This document shows positions 7,950-16,076 of a stretch of DNA of 64,000 nt, in pieces. A program made the position numbers and the translations under genes. Source of the DNA: Acidobacteriota bacterium (GTDB taxonomy: Bacteria; Acidobacteriota; Terriglobia; Acidiferrales; UBA7541). Position 1 is the stretch's first letter. Each line of letters begins with the position of its first letter. The stretch covers positions 1 to 64,000 of the forward strand of contig JABCZG010000022.1 of the NCBI GenBank assembly GCA_013289835.1. Reading direction: 5' to 3'. Under the pieces are notes generated by a model. The model made no database searches. It was not told where the DNA came from and saw only the letters and a list, made by a program, of their open reading frames with translations.

Positions 7950-8279
7950 TTAAAGTGGTCCGACCTCGACGACCTTACCCGGTGAGACAGAAAGAAGAGC
8001 TTGTGCAAAAGCGGGCATTAGCGGCAGCACGTCCTTCATACGATTGGATTTTGCGCAGAGGACCACAACAGCCACTTTTCGTCCCGTCATATTCTGCTGG
8101 TATTTCATTCTTCGGTCGCTGGTGAGCAAAACATCCCACACGTCTTCTGCAAGCGTAAGCAGCTCACCGTTCTTCTTGGAGCCGTATCCCGCTCTCCGCA
8201 CTGTTTCGCACTCATGGCCCATGGCGGTGAGCGCGCCTCTCAGCGCCGCTGGGAGGCACTCGTCAATGAGGATCTTCAT
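7950..8279 (-). CDS. DUF5615 family PIN-like toxin
   Basis: 109 residues beginning MKILIDECLP, with the acidic Asp/Glu pair at residues 6-7 typical of PIN-like nucleases, and ending in a strand-helix pattern with LLTSDRRMKYQQN, where DUF5615 proteins carry a conserved Asp. DUF5615 proteins are predicted toxins of type II toxin-antitoxin pairs together with DUF433 antitoxins. The start overlaps the stop of the DUF433 gene by 4 bases (ATGA), so the two are translated together. A second, diverged pair is at 16884-17455. Confidence 0.85.
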   Translation of the reverse strand: MKILIDECLPAALRGALTAMGHECETVRRAGYGSKKNGELLTLAEDVWDVLLTSDRRMKYQQNMTGRKVAVVVLCAKSNRMKDVLPLMPAFAQALLSVSPGKVVEVGPL

Positions 8280-8500
8280 TTCTCAAAGCGAGCCAGCATA
8301 AGCGCTTTCGCTTCTTCCAGCGCGGCGATGGCTTGTTCGCGGCTCACCCCGGGATATTGTTCCAGAAATTCATCGAGCGTATCGCCGGCTTCCAGGTAGT
8401 CGAGGAGCGTTTGGAAAGGCACGCGCGTGCCTCGGAAGACAGGTTCACCGCTGAGGATCTCCGGGTCTTGGATAATCACGCTCTGCGAATTTGCGGCCAT
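8276..8500 (-). CDS. DUF433 family antitoxin
   Basis: 74 residues with the DUF433 signature: a short beta hairpin (IIQDPEILSGEPVFRGTRVP), followed by a helix-turn-helix-like part (LLDYLEAGDTLDEFLEQYPG and SREQAIAALEEAK). DUF433 proteins are thought to be DNA-binding antitoxins that repress their operon. AGGAGGCTCGCC upstream gives a strong ribosome site. It is the first gene of the pair with the DUF5615 toxin. Confidence 0.87.
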   Translation of the reverse strand: MAANSQSVIIQDPEILSGEPVFRGTRVPFQTLLDYLEAGDTLDEFLEQYPGVSREQAIAALEEAKALMLARFEK

Positions 8501-8586
8501 GGCGAGCCTCCTTTCCGTGTTTCGATTATCTCATCCCTCAGAAACAACCGCCGCAAAAAGTGTCAAACTGGCGAATCTGGGTGCGC

Positions 8587-8684
8587 GGGACACGCGGGAA
8601 GTTTCCCCTATCCTGAAAGTCGCCAATCATTACGAGCCAAACGATCGATATCACATGAACATCAGAAAACGTCCCGTCTGTCCC
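8587..8684. repeat. REP-like inverted repeat element, copy A
   Basis: Left arm GGGACACGCGGGA (8587-8599) and right arm TCCCGTCTGTCCC (8672-8684) face each other across 72 bases. The element matches a second copy at 15818-15914 along most of its length, including GGAAGTTTCCCC after the left arm and the CATCAGAAA before the right arm. Here the left arm has two differences from perfect pairing. It occupies most of the 267-base gap between the DUF433 gene and the AbrB-type antitoxin gene. Confidence 0.8.
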
Positions 8685-8725
8685 CCGACTTCGTCCCCCG
8701 ACTTCCAATGAGCCCATCCGAATCG

Positions 8726-8754
8726 CTGTAAAGCATGATATCCTTACTGTAAAG
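8726..8754 (+). promoter_or_regulatory. Direct repeat upstream of the AbrB-type antitoxin gene
   Basis: CTGTAAAG occurs at 8726-8733 and again at 8747-8754, exactly 21 bases (two helical turns) apart. The second copy runs into the ribosome-binding site AAAGGAGG. Such spacing suits a dimeric repressor, and VapB/MazE-type antitoxins usually repress their own operon, but binding is only inferred. Confidence 0.35.
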
Positions 8755-8767
8755 GAGGTAGGTAAAG

Positions 8768-9010
8768 ATGGCACCTTCCAGCACAATCAGCAGCAAGGGG
8801 CAAATCACGGTCCCACTCGAGATTCGCAATCGGCTTGGACTGAAGAAGGGAGACCGTGTGGAATTTGTGGTTGACAAGGATCGAACCACCATCCGTCCCG
8901 CACGCTCGCCGGAAAATCCCTTCGAGAAGTATGTCGGGGCGCTTCCTGCTTTCTCCAGCATCCGTGAGGCAAATGCGTGGGTGCGCACGTTGCGCGACGA
9001 AGAAAGTTGA
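8768..9010 (+). CDS. vapB: AbrB/MazE-type (VapB) antitoxin
   Basis: 80 residues. The N-terminus is a swapped-hairpin AbrB/SpoVT fold (STISSKGQITVPLEIRNRLG, then LKKGDRVEFV), the DNA-binding part of these antitoxins; the C-terminal tail is the toxin-binding part. A strong ribosome site, AAAGGAGGTAGG, precedes the ATG. The VapC-like toxin gene begins 7 bases after the stop. Confidence 0.88.
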   Translation: MAPSSTISSKGQITVPLEIRNRLGLKKGDRVEFVVDKDRTTIRPARSPENPFEKYVGALPAFSSIREANAWVRTLRDEES

Positions 9011-9016
9011 GCGACG

Positions 9017-9448
9017 GTGAGAACGGCAATCGATACGAATGTCCTCTCCGCCCTGTGGTCCAAGGAACCGTCCGCTTCACACATCGCAGGAATTCTTGGC
9101 ACTGCCAAGGCGGATGGAGGTCTTGTCGTCTGCGGTCCGGTGTATGCGGAATTGCTGGCCTATCCGAAGGCCACAGAATCCTTCGTGAATGATTTCCTTG
9201 CAGACACGGGCATCACGGTGGACTTTGCGTTTGAACAGCCCGTGTGGATTGAGGCCGGCCGTCGTTTTGCGCGTTATGCGAAACGGCGTCGCAGGTCTGC
9301 GGGTCGTCGCAAGTCTGCGGGTCGGGGAGCGAAGCGTTTGCTGGCTGATTTTATCATTGGATCACATGCCATGGTGCATGCGGATCGTTTTATGACGCTC
9401 GATCCAAAGCGCTATGCACGGGATTTTCCGGAACTGAAACTCGTATAG
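9017..9448 (+). CDS. vapC: PIN-domain ribonuclease toxin (VapC-like)
   Basis: 143 residues starting at GTG. PIN active-site acids are visible: Asp6 in AIDTNVLSALW, Glu in VYAELLAYP (about residue 44), and Asp in LLADFIIGSHA with a later DRFMTLDP. VapC toxins cut RNA, often initiator tRNA or rRNA, when the partner antitoxin is lost. Codons 91-102 hold a tandem duplication of 18 bases (9287-9304 and 9305-9322, one mismatch) that adds six basic residues (RRRSAG-like) before the third active-site strand; this insert may alter activity. The last 17 codons are duplicated at 6413-6464. Confidence 0.87.
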   Translation: MRTAIDTNVLSALWSKEPSASHIAGILGTAKADGGLVVCGPVYAELLAYPKATESFVNDFLADTGITVDFAFEQPVWIEAGRRFARYAKRRRRSAGRRKSAGRGAKRLLADFIIGSHAMVHADRFMTLDPKRYARDFPELKLV

Positions 9449-9560
9449 CGGCACCAGGCAAAGGAAAAGCCAAAACCCCCACCCTTGCATGAAACAAACC
9501 GCAAGGATGCGGCACCCAAAGGCGTTTTTCGGAATCAAGGCGCGGCCACCCGCCATTGAT
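9449..9560 (+). repeat. Dispersed hairpin repeat, copy 3
   Basis: Follows the vapC stop directly. It has CACCCTTGCATGAAAC, GCAAGGATGCGGCACCC, GGCGTTTTTCGGAATCAAGG and GCCACCCGCC, in the same order as copy 2, to which it is nearly identical. Confidence 0.8.
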
Positions 9561-9645
9561 CATAAGATAGTGCTGTAGGTAGAATGGCGCGGCCAGGACG
9601 CCTTGGCCCAATTGAGACTTATTGACAAAAAGAGGGTCGCAAGAG

Positions 9646-10041
9646 TTGCGCACCGCAATCGGGTCCATAGCAATCGTATCGTTTCTCGCAATCGTATCCC
9701 CGCTATCTCTTCGTGCACAGACTCCGCCTTGCGGCGTTACAGTTCTTCAATCATCGGACGGTCCGAAAACCGACGAGCGATTTCTTTCCGCTTCTCCTGA
9801 AGTTGTGAAGCAAGACCTCTTGAAAGTACTGCCGGCGCTTGGCTATATAGTTCGCAAAGATCAGGGGCTTCACATCGAAGCCATGCAGGACATAAGGCGA
9901 GTACACAGCCTCCGGCAGACGAGCGTTGATGCCGGAGGCCGCGGACTCGACGCAGGTATCATCTCCGGCCCCGTCTTTGTCGACATGAAGGAAGCCAACC
10001 AGGCGGGGACGCATAGGGTCGCAGCTTTCAATCGAATTTAG
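9646..10041 (+). CDS. Secreted protein of unknown function, 5' half of a frameshifted gene
   Basis: A TTG at 9646, with AGAGGG 9 bases upstream, gives a clean signal peptide (TAIGSIAIVSFLAIVSPLSLRA) and a mature domain that starts QTPPCGVTVLQSS. The frame is open further back to a TTG at 9622, but that start has no ribosome site. The frame stops at 10041, and the reading continues without a gap in the +1 frame (FRTGFMGHKGSN) into the next open frame. The two halves therefore look like one exported protein of about 325 residues broken by one indel near 10030-10045, either a real mutation or a sequence error. No domain is recognised. Confidence 0.55.
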   Translation: MRTAIGSIAIVSFLAIVSPLSLRAQTPPCGVTVLQSSDGPKTDERFLSASPEVVKQDLLKVLPALGYIVRKDQGLHIEAMQDIRRVHSLRQTSVDAGGRGLDAGIISGPVFVDMKEANQAGTHRVAAFNRI

Positions 10042-10051
10042 GACGGGCTTT

Positions 10052-10627
10052 ATGGGCCATAAAGGTTCCAACGCCGGGCCCCTCGCTGCGGAAACAGAAT
10101 GCCTTGTAAAGCTATTGGGCACGAACGACCCGTCAAAAAATCCGCGGGGAGACGCCCCGGAGAAAAGTAGTTCTGCGCGAGCCATTACATTACCGGCAGG
10201 AACACCTGTGAAAGTACTGCTTTTCGCCCCGATGTACTCTAAGGATTATGAGAAGGGCAATGTCGGGCGGCCTATTCAGTTTGAGGTGGCCGAAGATGCT
10301 GTGGTGGACGGCGCCACTGTTTTTCGGCGTGGAGCCCTTGCCGTGGGCCATCTGACGGATTTTAAGAATGCAGGGGGATATGGCCGGCACGCAACCCTTG
10401 AGTTCACTTTCGATACGGCCACCGCAGTGGACGGCCGGCAAATTCCCGTTACTGGTGAAATCCAACAAATCAAAGGCGGCCGAACATCTGAGCAGCTCCA
10501 ATCGACGGCCGAAGCACGACCGGCATTAGGATGGCTCATTAAGGGCGCCGATATTCTTGTTCGCGCTGGAACTGAATACGATCTCGAAGTTTCCGGCCAG
10601 TCTTTAATCCAGACTGGCACCAACTAA
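10052..10627 (+). CDS. Secreted protein of unknown function, 3' half of a frameshifted gene
   Basis: 191 residues with no signal peptide of their own and no ribosome site before the ATG. The sequence ITLPAGTPVKVLLFAPMYSK followed by a beta-rich domain (VVDGATVFRRGALAVGHLTD, then RHATLEFTFDTATAVDGRQ) resembles the C-terminal part of other exported acidobacterial proteins that I cannot name. The open frame extends a few codons upstream of the ATG and would join the frame of the preceding secreted protein after a single base change. Read together with 9646-10041 as one disrupted gene. Confidence 0.55.
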   Translation: MGHKGSNAGPLAAETECLVKLLGTNDPSKNPRGDAPEKSSSARAITLPAGTPVKVLLFAPMYSKDYEKGNVGRPIQFEVAEDAVVDGATVFRRGALAVGHLTDFKNAGGYGRHATLEFTFDTATAVDGRQIPVTGEIQQIKGGRTSEQLQSTAEARPALGWLIKGADILVRAGTEYDLEVSGQSLIQTGTN

Positions 10628-10746
10628 CATGATGGAAAATTGGAACCGTCATTATTCATCCCGGCTATGCGACTAAGTACCAAGTTGGGAGTCCCCTCAA
10701 GCGCACATACCCTGTCCAAGATGTTGCGTTGGTACGAGGTGGTTCT

Positions 10747-11892
10747 ATGAATGGGGAACTGAGTCCGGAGCGAGTCAAGCGAATTGCCCACATCAAATCG
10801 CATCTGGATGGGGGATTCAAGCTCGATCAGCTCGTCCGCAATATCGAGAATGGCCTCGGTAACCCGAGAGCGTGCGTGATGTCATTGTCGCGTCATGCCG
10901 AAGCCAGTGGGTTCTATGCCTGGTTCGAAGAGCGAGATCTGACGTCGATGCGGCAATGGTTCCATACGGCCGCCAAACTGGATCGCAAGTGGTACCAGAT
11001 GGAGGAGGACAAACAGGGATCCGGCTCGAAGATGCTGGAGCTCATCAAGCCGCTGGTGTCGAATGACCGCTCACTGATCGAATGGTTCGCCCATTACGAC
11101 CAGGTCTATTACCTGGATCGTGTTGAGGAACAGACCACACATGATTTTTGGGCGTACCAGGCGATTGTCGCATTGCGTGGCGAGTGGCCCCGTCTCATCG
11201 AGCGTTGCGAGAGGGTCATGCGCACTCCTCCGCGTGCGGCCTCGGAGCAAAAGTATCTGCCGGATCACGAATTCTATCTGGCGCTGGCCCGTCGCGATGT
11301 CGGAACGATGACCGAAGCATTGCACAAACTCGTAACGCCCAAGATGGTCAAGGTGCGCAACAACGATGACATCGGCTACGCGAGGGATTTGATTTCCACC
11401 GCGGCGGTGATTTACGCCAAGATTGCCTGGTTCCACGGATACGAGGTTCGGGTCGATTCGCCATACATCCCATCCGAATGGTTGCCGATGGAGCCGCTGC
11501 AACGGTACGACGATCGGTACGGATTCATATGGTCCGAGGCCACAGAGCGCGCATGGAGATCAGCAGACATGTCAACTCAGCCAAAAATCGATCCCCCTCT
11601 TCTTCAGGCACGCAGCAACAGGCTGAAGCGACTCTTGGAAGCATATTCCGATAGCGAGCCTGAGGCTGCCCTATGCCTGAAGCACTTGTCGCCGCTTTTT
11701 GCAGATGCGATGGCCAACAAAATCCACACACCACGCCGAAGTGTGGCTCCATGCGCCGTTTACTTCGTCGAGGGACGCCTCCGACGGCATCCCGAGTTAG
11801 AAGAAGCGTTTGCAGATTTTTCGGCTGCCCTACAAGGGTTGGATGATGCCACGCTTAGAGCCCTCCGCAGGGGGGAACATCGACATACATGA
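10747..11892 (+). CDS. Possible Imm49-like immunity protein
   Basis: 381 residues, mostly helical, soluble. Segments such as QTTHDFWAYQAIVALRGEWP and EWLPMEPLQRYDDRYGF recall the Imm49 family of immunity proteins from polymorphic toxin systems; this is recall, not an alignment. After about residue 280 a second region begins with MSTQPKIDPPLLQARSNRLK and ends in an HT tail; it reads like a separate domain fused on. The ATG at 10747 has GAGGTGG just upstream. The frame is also open from 10628 to the ATG and reads GKIGTVIIHPGYATKYQVG, which looks like the end of another protein. No toxin gene is adjacent. Confidence 0.5.
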   Translation: MNGELSPERVKRIAHIKSHLDGGFKLDQLVRNIENGLGNPRACVMSLSRHAEASGFYAWFEERDLTSMRQWFHTAAKLDRKWYQMEEDKQGSGSKMLELIKPLVSNDRSLIEWFAHYDQVYYLDRVEEQTTHDFWAYQAIVALRGEWPRLIERCERVMRTPPRAASEQKYLPDHEFYLALARRDVGTMTEALHKLVTPKMVKVRNNDDIGYARDLISTAAVIYAKIAWFHGYEVRVDSPYIPSEWLPMEPLQRYDDRYGFIWSEATERAWRSADMSTQPKIDPPLLQARSNRLKRLLEAYSDSEPEAALCLKHLSPLFADAMANKIHTPRRSVAPCAVYFVEGRLRRHPELEEAFADFSAALQGLDDATLRALRRGEHRHT

Positions 11893-11914
11893 TAAGTAAA
11901 AGTCAAGGGGAGAC

Positions 11915-12000
11915 GGAGGCGGATGGCCGCGCCTTAATTCCGAAAAACGCTTCGCCTACCCTTTCGGGTTTGGTTTTTGAAAGGGTGGGTCGCTCGGCGC
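11915..12000 (-). repeat. Dispersed hairpin repeat, copy 4 (diverged)
   Basis: On the minus strand: CACCCTTTC, then GAAAGGGTAGGCGAAGCG, TTTTTCGGAATTAAGGCG and GCCATCCGCC. The order and the 3' part match copies 2 and 3; the stem has changed to CCCTTTC/GAAAGGG, so pairing is kept although the bases differ. Confidence 0.65.
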
Positions 12001-12041
12001 TTCAGTTTTTCACTGGAACCCGGGAACCCTGGGACTGATTC

Positions 12042-12935
12042 TCAGAAGGGGCCGTTGGCGTTCTTCCAGTGAGCGCGCGGCGGAATCACAGAGAGCACGT
12101 CCCAATGCTCAACAATCTTGCCGTTCTCCACTCGAAAAAGATCGTAGTTCGCCGTGGGCGGTTCGGTGCGTGCTTCGACGAGGGCAAGCACGAAATTGCC
12201 TTCCGCGATGTAGCGGCGAGGAATCAGCACCTGGGCGGCGCCGGGCTTCACCACGCCGGAGACCCGCGCTTGCATCCGAGCGACACCATCACCAACTTTG
12301 GAGGCATGTTGGGTGTAATGATCACCGTCGATGAACTCACCAACACGATCGAAACACAATTCAACGGTCACGACTTGCTTGAAGCTGGAAACGAGAGCGC
12401 GATTGGCTTCGGTGCGTTCGCGACTAACAACGGCCGCCGGACCATCCACCTGCGTATGCCCGGAAGGATTGGGACCGGTCTCGGGGGTTTGTCCGCCCCA
12501 ATGTTCGACGATTTTGCCGTCCTTAAAACGAAATAGATCAAACGCTATGACCGGCCCCGAAAAGCCGGGCCAGCCTTCGTATTTGGAATGAAGCATGACG
12601 AGGTCGCCATCCACAACCGTGCGATAAATCGTAATGTTCGTGGTCGTAGAATTCGCCAGCTCGGTAACAAAGGCCCGCAGGCCGGGCAGTCCGTCCGCAA
12701 TGTTCGGATCGTGTTGCACGAAGGGCTCGGAAAAGAAGCGATCAATGGCAGTGGAATCTCGATTTCGAAAAATCTCGATGGTTGCCTGCCGAGCTATCGC
12801 ACCCAGGTCGGAGGCATCAGGGTGATTCCGCGCTTGAGACCGCGACGGTGCAAAATCAGACAGGAGACCCATCATTCCAACCAGAGCGGCGAGACAGGAC
12901 CACACTTGCAGCCGGCTGCGATCTTCCAGTTGCAT
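12042..12935 (-). CDS. Exported protein with two SnoaL-like domains
   Basis: 297 residues. A signal-peptide-like N-terminus (VWSCLAALVGMMGLLSDFAP) precedes two tandem NTF2/SnoaL-like alpha+beta cone domains of about 120 residues. Each has the same closing motif: RFKDGKIVEHWGG and RVENGKIVEHWDVL. SnoaL-like proteins bind small hydrophobic ligands and some are cyclases or isomerases; substrate unknown. AGGAGGTG lies 7 bases before the ATG. Confidence 0.82.
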   Translation of the reverse strand: MQLEDRSRLQVWSCLAALVGMMGLLSDFAPSRSQARNHPDASDLGAIARQATIEIFRNRDSTAIDRFFSEPFVQHDPNIADGLPGLRAFVTELANSTTTNITIYRTVVDGDLVMLHSKYEGWPGFSGPVIAFDLFRFKDGKIVEHWGGQTPETGPNPSGHTQVDGPAAVVSRERTEANRALVSSFKQVVTVELCFDRVGEFIDGDHYTQHASKVGDGVARMQARVSGVVKPGAAQVLIPRRYIAEGNFVLALVEARTEPPTANYDLFRVENGKIVEHWDVLSVIPPRAHWKNANGPF

Positions 12936-13000
12936 GATTGCACCTCCTGGCGGTCGCGCCTTTACTTGTCATTCGGGACCGTCGAGCCTGCCACCCGCCG

Positions 13001-13426
13001 TCAAACCACCCAAGAGCCATCTTTCTTTTCTTTAACCTTTCTTCTGGTGTTTCCACGCTGAACCGTGAAAAGGCTAAAGGCAATAATGCCAGTCCATAAG
13101 AGCGCGCCAATAGCAACCGCGTGCAGCGAGGCCGATATCTGCTCCTCATTCTTCGAAATGATATAAGCGCGGTCCGCAACGATTTTGTCATAGGGCGTCG
13201 GATTGCACCCGCCGGGGTAACTCACCGAAAGACATGCCGACAGAACGAAAAGAAGGATGCTCAAAGGAAACGCGCACTTTATGAAACTTCCCAGATTCTG
13301 TCGTGGCAGGGCGTTTACAATCCCTTCAACAGGCCGCCTCAGCCAAAAATAAGCTACCCGGGCGGCGCCGAGACAAATTACAATCACCACGAAATACGAA
13401 ATATTCAGGTAGGTCTTATTGTCCAT
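13001..13426 (-). CDS. Small membrane protein of unknown function
   Basis: 141 residues with about three hydrophobic segments (YFVVIVICLGAARVAYFWL; FPLSILLFVLSACLSV; AVAIGALLWTGIIAFSLF) and a basic C-terminal tail. A stretch with YPGGCNPTPYDKIVADRAY lies between the second and third segments. The ATG at 13426 overlaps the end of the preceding membrane-protein gene by 11 bases, so the two are translationally coupled and probably work together. I do not recognise either. Confidence 0.65.
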   Translation of the reverse strand: MDNKTYLNISYFVVIVICLGAARVAYFWLRRPVEGIVNALPRQNLGSFIKCAFPLSILLFVLSACLSVSYPGGCNPTPYDKIVADRAYIISKNEEQISASLHAVAIGALLWTGIIAFSLFTVQRGNTRRKVKEKKDGSWVV

Positions 13427-13772
13427 TCTTGAATCGCAGCACGACCACCAGAACCGTGACCACCAAGACGTAGGCCAGCAGAACCATGAGCGTGTCTTGG
13501 AACACATCGGAAAGATGCGCAGCAACCGCCCACACGTACTCGATGGCGTGCGCCTCTGGCTTCTCGTGAATTCCCACAATCGTCCGGGACAAGGCGAGAC
13601 AGGCCAGAACAAGTCCAAGTACGCGCATGTAAAATGTTGTTCCTTCGGGCAAACGGACGATTCTATCTAGCAGCCCGCGCAAGCTTGGCGCAATAAGCTT
13701 ATAAATCAGAACAACGACGAGAAGTGAAAGGATGAGATCGCAAAGAAAGGCCGCAGTGTTGTAAGTGGGCAT
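13416..13772 (-). CDS. Membrane protein of unknown function
   Basis: 118 residues with three or four predicted membrane spans (FLCDLILSLLVVVLIYKLIA; YMRVLGLVLACLALSRTIVG; DTLMVLLAYVLVVTVLVVVL). No conserved domain is recognised. First gene of a two-gene unit with the overlapping membrane protein downstream on the minus strand. Confidence 0.65.
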   Translation of the reverse strand: MPTYNTAAFLCDLILSLLVVVLIYKLIAPSLRGLLDRIVRLPEGTTFYMRVLGLVLACLALSRTIVGIHEKPEAHAIEYVWAVAAHLSDVFQDTLMVLLAYVLVVTVLVVVLRFKNGQ

Positions 13773-13892
13773 ATTCCCCCGAATCCACCTAGTATTCGGT
13801 TACGAAATGCCAGCGAGAGTATTGCTGTATTTGCGCTGAGCTTACGGTGGGATCTTCCTGTTGTCAACCGCGCAACACGGCCGCTTGGCAGG

Positions 13893-13990
13893 AAACCAAG
13901 AGCCCCAGGTAGAAAAGCGCAACCTGGGGCACCCGAAAGCAGAAACTAGGAAGCAGAAACCAGAAATTGGAAAAGGGACAAGAGAAGTCC
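13893..13990 (+). repeat. Dispersed hairpin repeat, copy 5 (partial, diverged)
   Basis: CCCCAGGT, then AACCTGGGGCACCCG gives a stem ending in the family's GGGGCACCC; GAAATTGGAAAAGGGACAAG is shared with the flank of copy 1. In the 220-base gap between a membrane-protein gene and a SnoaL-like gene. Confidence 0.5.
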
Positions 13991-13993
13991 AGA

Positions 13994-14359
13994 TCAGGGT
14001 AGTTTGTCGAAAAAGAGATAAATGGCGGCGATGCGGCCGTCCTGCGCAATGATGAAATCGGTCCCGGAGTACGCTGGCGCCTCACCCGGGAGGCCTGATA
14101 TCCAGCGGACCAGCCCGCCATTGCCCGATTCCGCAGGCTCGGTAGTTGGCTGATATCGGAATTCAGGGTGAGTCGCTTTGATCGCGCCCGCGATGCGGTC
14201 GATTTCGTCACGGCCACGAAAGGCTCCCTTGCTGGGGTCGTAGAAAATGCAATCGTCGGCGTAAAGATCGTCGATGGCGGCGCGCCGGCGAGCGGGATCG
14301 TTTTCACCGAAGACATCACGAAGATTGCGGATCAGCAAGGTCGAGATGCTGTAGGACAT
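13994..14359 (-). CDS. SnoaL-like / nuclear transport factor 2-like protein
   Basis: 121 residues, one alpha+beta cone domain: helices at the N-terminus (IRNLRDVFGENDPARRRAAI), then DDLYADDCIFYDPSKGAFRG and a sheet ending DGRIAAIYLFFDKLP. No signal peptide, so cytoplasmic. Ligand and reaction are unknown. It is divergent from the dihydrofolate-reductase-like gene that starts about 110 bases away. Confidence 0.8.
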   Translation of the reverse strand: MSYSISTLLIRNLRDVFGENDPARRRAAIDDLYADDCIFYDPSKGAFRGRDEIDRIAGAIKATHPEFRYQPTTEPAESGNGGLVRWISGLPGEAPAYSGTDFIIAQDGRIAAIYLFFDKLP

Positions 14360-14470
14360 GGTTAGTCTCCTCTGGGCTTGTCTCCTCTGGGCATCGAGTG
14401 CGGCTTGCGATATCTCGACCCGGAACGGCTATATTAGCTCGTGGGAGCCTATCGGCTGTACACTCGCGCA

Positions 14471-15004
<534 letters not shown>

Positions 15005-15048
15005 CCATTGGGCTTGTTTGCCCGAGTCGGCCGCAGCAAAGTAAAACG

Positions 15049-15774
15049 TCAGTGCTCATCTTTGGGAGTAGCGGCCGTCCCGTCTGACCAATGGCCGACT
15101 GGGATCATGAACTCGGTTATGGGCTCCGGGGCGCCCTGAAACTGTGGATTCAATATAACCGGGGAGCCAGGCAGATCCGCACCCCAAACCTTGGGATCTG
15201 TTAGGGGGATGTAAAACATCAAATGCGGAAGCCAATGCCCGGCGGCGTCGTTTAGGTACCCTTGGCTCGACATCATGAAGCACATTGCGCCGGGTTCCAG
15301 GGCTGGCAGTTCTTTCGTAGCGAATGCCTTGATACCATCGATAATCTGAGGTTTGGACAGTCCAGCCAATACCAACTCCGTCCTCTTGATGGTGAGCGGC
15401 AAGATGGAGCGCACTGCCGGCGGATTGAAACAGATCGGACCGCGCATCTTGGGGTTCCAGAACTGCGGGAAGTCAAATGGAGACATCCATGATCGCTCCA
15501 CGACGCACACGAAACCGTTCTTGGCTTTGATCGCCGTTTCGTAGCCATGTCGTCCGAGGACCAAGACGCCGGCATCGCCTGAGATGGAGTCCGGCGCAGC
15601 ACTGCGCGCCAGCTTTATCTCCTCGTTGCGATCTGGAATCAGGTATTGTTCGAGCGGGGCCATGCTGGGATACGGTATTTTCGTGTCCTGAGCTTTTGCT
15701 TCCCACGCGGCAACGAACATGACGACCACAGCGATGCTCGCTAATGCGCTCGTCCTGGTGCTTTTTCGTTTCAT
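15049..15774 (-). CDS. Exported protein of unknown function
   Basis: 241 residues. Signal peptide (SALASIAVVVMFVAAWEAKA) followed by a mature protein with GDAGVLVLGRHGYETAIKAK, VERSWMSPFDFPQFWNPK and a C-terminal region with HLMFYIPLTDP. Similar exported proteins occur in acidobacteria and proteobacteria, but I know no function. GGAGAAG precedes the ATG. Confidence 0.7.
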   Translation of the reverse strand: MKRKSTRTSALASIAVVVMFVAAWEAKAQDTKIPYPSMAPLEQYLIPDRNEEIKLARSAAPDSISGDAGVLVLGRHGYETAIKAKNGFVCVVERSWMSPFDFPQFWNPKMRGPICFNPPAVRSILPLTIKRTELVLAGLSKPQIIDGIKAFATKELPALEPGAMCFMMSSQGYLNDAAGHWLPHLMFYIPLTDPKVWGADLPGSPVILNPQFQGAPEPITEFMIPVGHWSDGTAATPKDEH

Positions 15775-15817
15775 GACTTCTCCTGATTCTGAAGATCACA
15801 GCATCGGTGAGGAGCGA

Positions 15818-15955
15818 GGGACAGACGGGAAGTTCCCCTTCTCCTAGAACCACCAATCCGTACTTGCCCAACGAGATCGTTCAGATAAATATCAGAAATC
15901 GTCCCGTCTGTCCCGTTGATTCGTCCCCTTGATTCCCGTCTGTCCCCTTGGTTCT
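15818..15955. repeat. REP-like inverted repeat element, copy B
   Basis: GGGACAGACGGGA (15818-15830) and TCCCGTCTGTCCC (15902-15914) are a perfect 13-bp inverted repeat around 71 bases, and shorter copies of CGTCCC/GTCTGTCCCC continue to 15955. It matches the element at 8587-8684. It fills much of the 15775-16076 gap; the rest of that gap shows no further structure. Confidence 0.82.
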
Positions 15956-16076
15956 AAGCGCAAAGGTTCATTTGGTTTTCGTTTTCTTGCACGAAGTTTC
16001 AAAAATTCCGGCTCGACCCACACGCTAGTCAATCGTTTCGGATGAAGTTCTAAGTTTCCATATCTGTCGAATCCTC

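Noticed and set aside
9287..9322. A minisatellite or CRISPR-like array inside vapC
   Set aside because: Only two units, in frame and inside a coding region.
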